Origin: Enterococcus sp. ZJ1622
Lineage (GTDB): Bacteria; Bacillota; Bacilli; Lactobacillales; Enterococcaceae
NCBI RefSeq assembly: GCF_011038845.1
Contig: NZ_JAAKDW010000005.1
Location: forward strand, 1 to 64,000
Direction of reading: 5' to 3'
Length of the DNA: 64,000 bases
The position numbers were made by a program, and so were the translations under genes. The notes under the pieces were generated by a model. That model searched no databases, had not been told where the DNA came from, and was given only the letters and a program-made list of their open reading frames with translations. This document shows positions 62,814 through 64,000 of the stretch, piece by piece; position 1 is the first letter of the stretch, and each line of letters opens with the position of its first letter.

Positions 62814-64000
62814 CTAGAAAAAGAAGCGTTGGATGTCATTCCATGTCACTAATACCATGAGAAGCATCAGAAAACCGAACCCTACTAAGGTCAATATTCC
62901 TTCTTTTTCTTGGCTGATTGGTTTGCCTCGAAGGCCTTCGATGATATTCAAGACGAGTTTTCCACCATCCAGTGCAGGAATCGGCAATAAGTTGACGATC
63001 CCTAGGTTCATGGAGAGCAAGGCCATCAAGCTGATAACAGTCATTACTCCTTGATTTGCAGCTTCAGAAGACAACTGGAACATCATGACAGGACCGCCTA
63101 GCTTATCTAAACTAAATCCGGTGAACAATGAGCCAAGAGCTTTGAAGATCTCCATAGAGCTGGTGAATGCCCGCTGTGTCCCCCCGACGATTTTATCCAT
63201 AAATCCGGTTTTTACTGGCGCTTGGATCCCTAATTGCCCAACTTTTGTACCATTGCTTTCAACTGCTTTTGGTGTCACCTCGAGCTCTTTTGTGTTTCCG
63301 TCTCGTTTTATTTCAAAATCCAATTTCTTCTCAGGATTTTTCGTGATCACTGATGTCAAATCATTCCATGAATGGATGGATTTTCCGTCAACACTTACTA
63401 TCTCATCATTTTCTTTCAAACCAGCTTCGGCTGCAGCACCGTCAGAAAGCACGGCTCCGATCTGATTCGTGTTCGTCACTTGGACGCCGCCTTGCATGAA
63501 AGCCAAAATGATAAATAACAAAATTGCTAGAATAAAGTTATTCATCGGTCCCGCAAAGTTCGTCAGCATACGCTGCCATAATTTTGCTGACTGGAACTGC
63601 ACATCTTTTGGCGCGATCCGAAGTTCTGTCCCGTCTGCTTCAATAATCGTTGCGTCATGATCGACAGGATAGGTGACAGCTTCTGTCTCATCACCGTTGA
63701 CATAACCTGTGATCGTCAATTCATCTTCAAGATCATATCGGATCAGTTCGATCGGGATGCCATTTGTCAGTTGAATTTTCTTGCTTAAGTTTATCTTCTC
63801 TACGACACCATCAGAATTCAATAAAAGAGATAACGGCATCCCAGGGGCCATTTCTGTTTCATCATCTCCATTTCCTGCCATTCTGACATATCCGCCGATT
63901 GGCAGCAAACGAAGTGTATATGTGGTTCCGTCCTTTGCTTGGTGCCCGTAGATCTTCGGCCCCATCCCGATTGCAAATTCACGAACGAGAATCCCTGATC
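62814..64000 (-). CDS. rseP: RIP metalloprotease RseP (C-terminal part, cut by window edge)
   Basis: The frame is open through base 64000, so the N-terminus with the HExxH zinc site is outside the window; the ATG at 63965 is internal (VREFAIGMGPKIYG is in frame across it). Visible are the GGYVRMAG loop, a PDZ domain (GLKENDEIVSVDGK), membrane segments and the second zinc-binding motif NLLPIPALDGGK. This site-2 protease cuts membrane-bound anti-sigma factors or signals in the membrane; in enterococci the homolog is called Eep and matures peptide pheromones. Confidence 0.93.
   Translation of the reverse strand, partial: SGILVREFAIGMGPKIYGHQAKDGTTYTLRLLPIGGYVRMAGNGDDETEMAPGMPLSLLLNSDGVVEKINLSKKIQLTNGIPIELIRYDLEDELTITGYVNGDETEAVTYPVDHDATIIEADGTELRIAPKDVQFQSAKLWQRMLTNFAGPMNNFILAILLFIILAFMQGGVQVTNTNQIGAVLSDGAAAEAGLKENDEIVSVDGKSIHSWNDLTSVITKNPEKKLDFEIKRDGNTKELEVTPKAVESNGTKVGQLGIQAPVKTGFMDKIVGGTQRAFTSSMEIFKALGSLFTGFSLDKLGGPVMMFQLSSEAANQGVMTVISLMALLSMNLGIVNLLPIPALDGGKLVLNIIEGLRGKPISQEKEGILTLVGFGFLMLLMVLVTWNDIQRFFF

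Overview
The window is chromosomal DNA of a low-GC Firmicute, almost certainly Enterococcus of the E. faecium group (E. faecium, lactis, hirae, durans or mundtii). The best markers are a D-aspartate ligase next to an aspartate racemase (the Aslfm/Racfm pair that builds D-Asp cross-bridges in this group), the cdaA-cdaR-glmM operon, a glmS ribozyme, two CIRCE boxes before hrcA-grpE-dnaK-dnaJ, and the rimP-nusA-rnpM-ylxQ-infB-rbfA operon. No tRNA, rRNA or CRISPR array was seen.

Layout. 1-609: right end of an ISL3-family insertion sequence. 0.6-7.2 kb (minus): ysxC, clpX, tig, a TPR-like protein, an RDD membrane protein, sppA and a small acidic protein. 7.4-9.9 kb (plus): glmS ribozyme, glmS and a small membrane protein. 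10-13.4 kb (minus): cdaA-cdaR-glmM. 13.6-17.2 kb: a large pyruvate:ferredoxin/flavodoxin oxidoreductase (nifJ) with an unusual basic tail. 17.4-28.3 kb: a DsbA-like protein, rapZ-yvcK-whiA, the D-Asp pair and uvrB-uvrA. 28.5-30.8 kb (plus): an amino-acid ABC importer. 31-37.3 kb (minus): hrcA-grpE-dnaK-dnaJ and hemW.

37.3-47.2 kb is an accessory block with long intergenic stretches, decayed genes and small ORFs. It holds several small ORFs, a RelB/RelE-like toxin-antitoxin pair with its operator, a decayed LPxTG surface-protein end, a 465-residue protein with an aspzincin-like metalloprotease signature (HETTH followed by GTVD), a YbaK-type deacylase, and two copies of a hairpin repeat. Its most notable part is a compact, apparently undescribed RiPP locus at 42.5-47.1 kb. 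This has a 28-codon Cys-X-Cys precursor gene (44882-44968, minus), a radical SAM/SPASM maturase, a PqqD-like recognition protein and an HTH protein. Facing away from them, from a shared promoter region, are an ABC exporter and an excisionase-type HTH protein.

47.2-64 kb returns to core functions, all on the minus strand: glcU-gdh for glucose uptake and oxidation, truB-ribF, a possible leader peptide/sRNA unit at 51.1 kb (plus), rimP-nusA-rnpM-ylxQ-infB-rbfA, polC, proS and the 3' part of rseP.

In the accessory locus, the expected order of events is that the precursor is bound by the PqqD-like protein, its cysteines are modified by the radical SAM enzyme, and the product leaves through the ABC transporter. 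No leader peptidase is encoded nearby. The function of the product (bacteriocin, signal or other) is not shown by the sequence.
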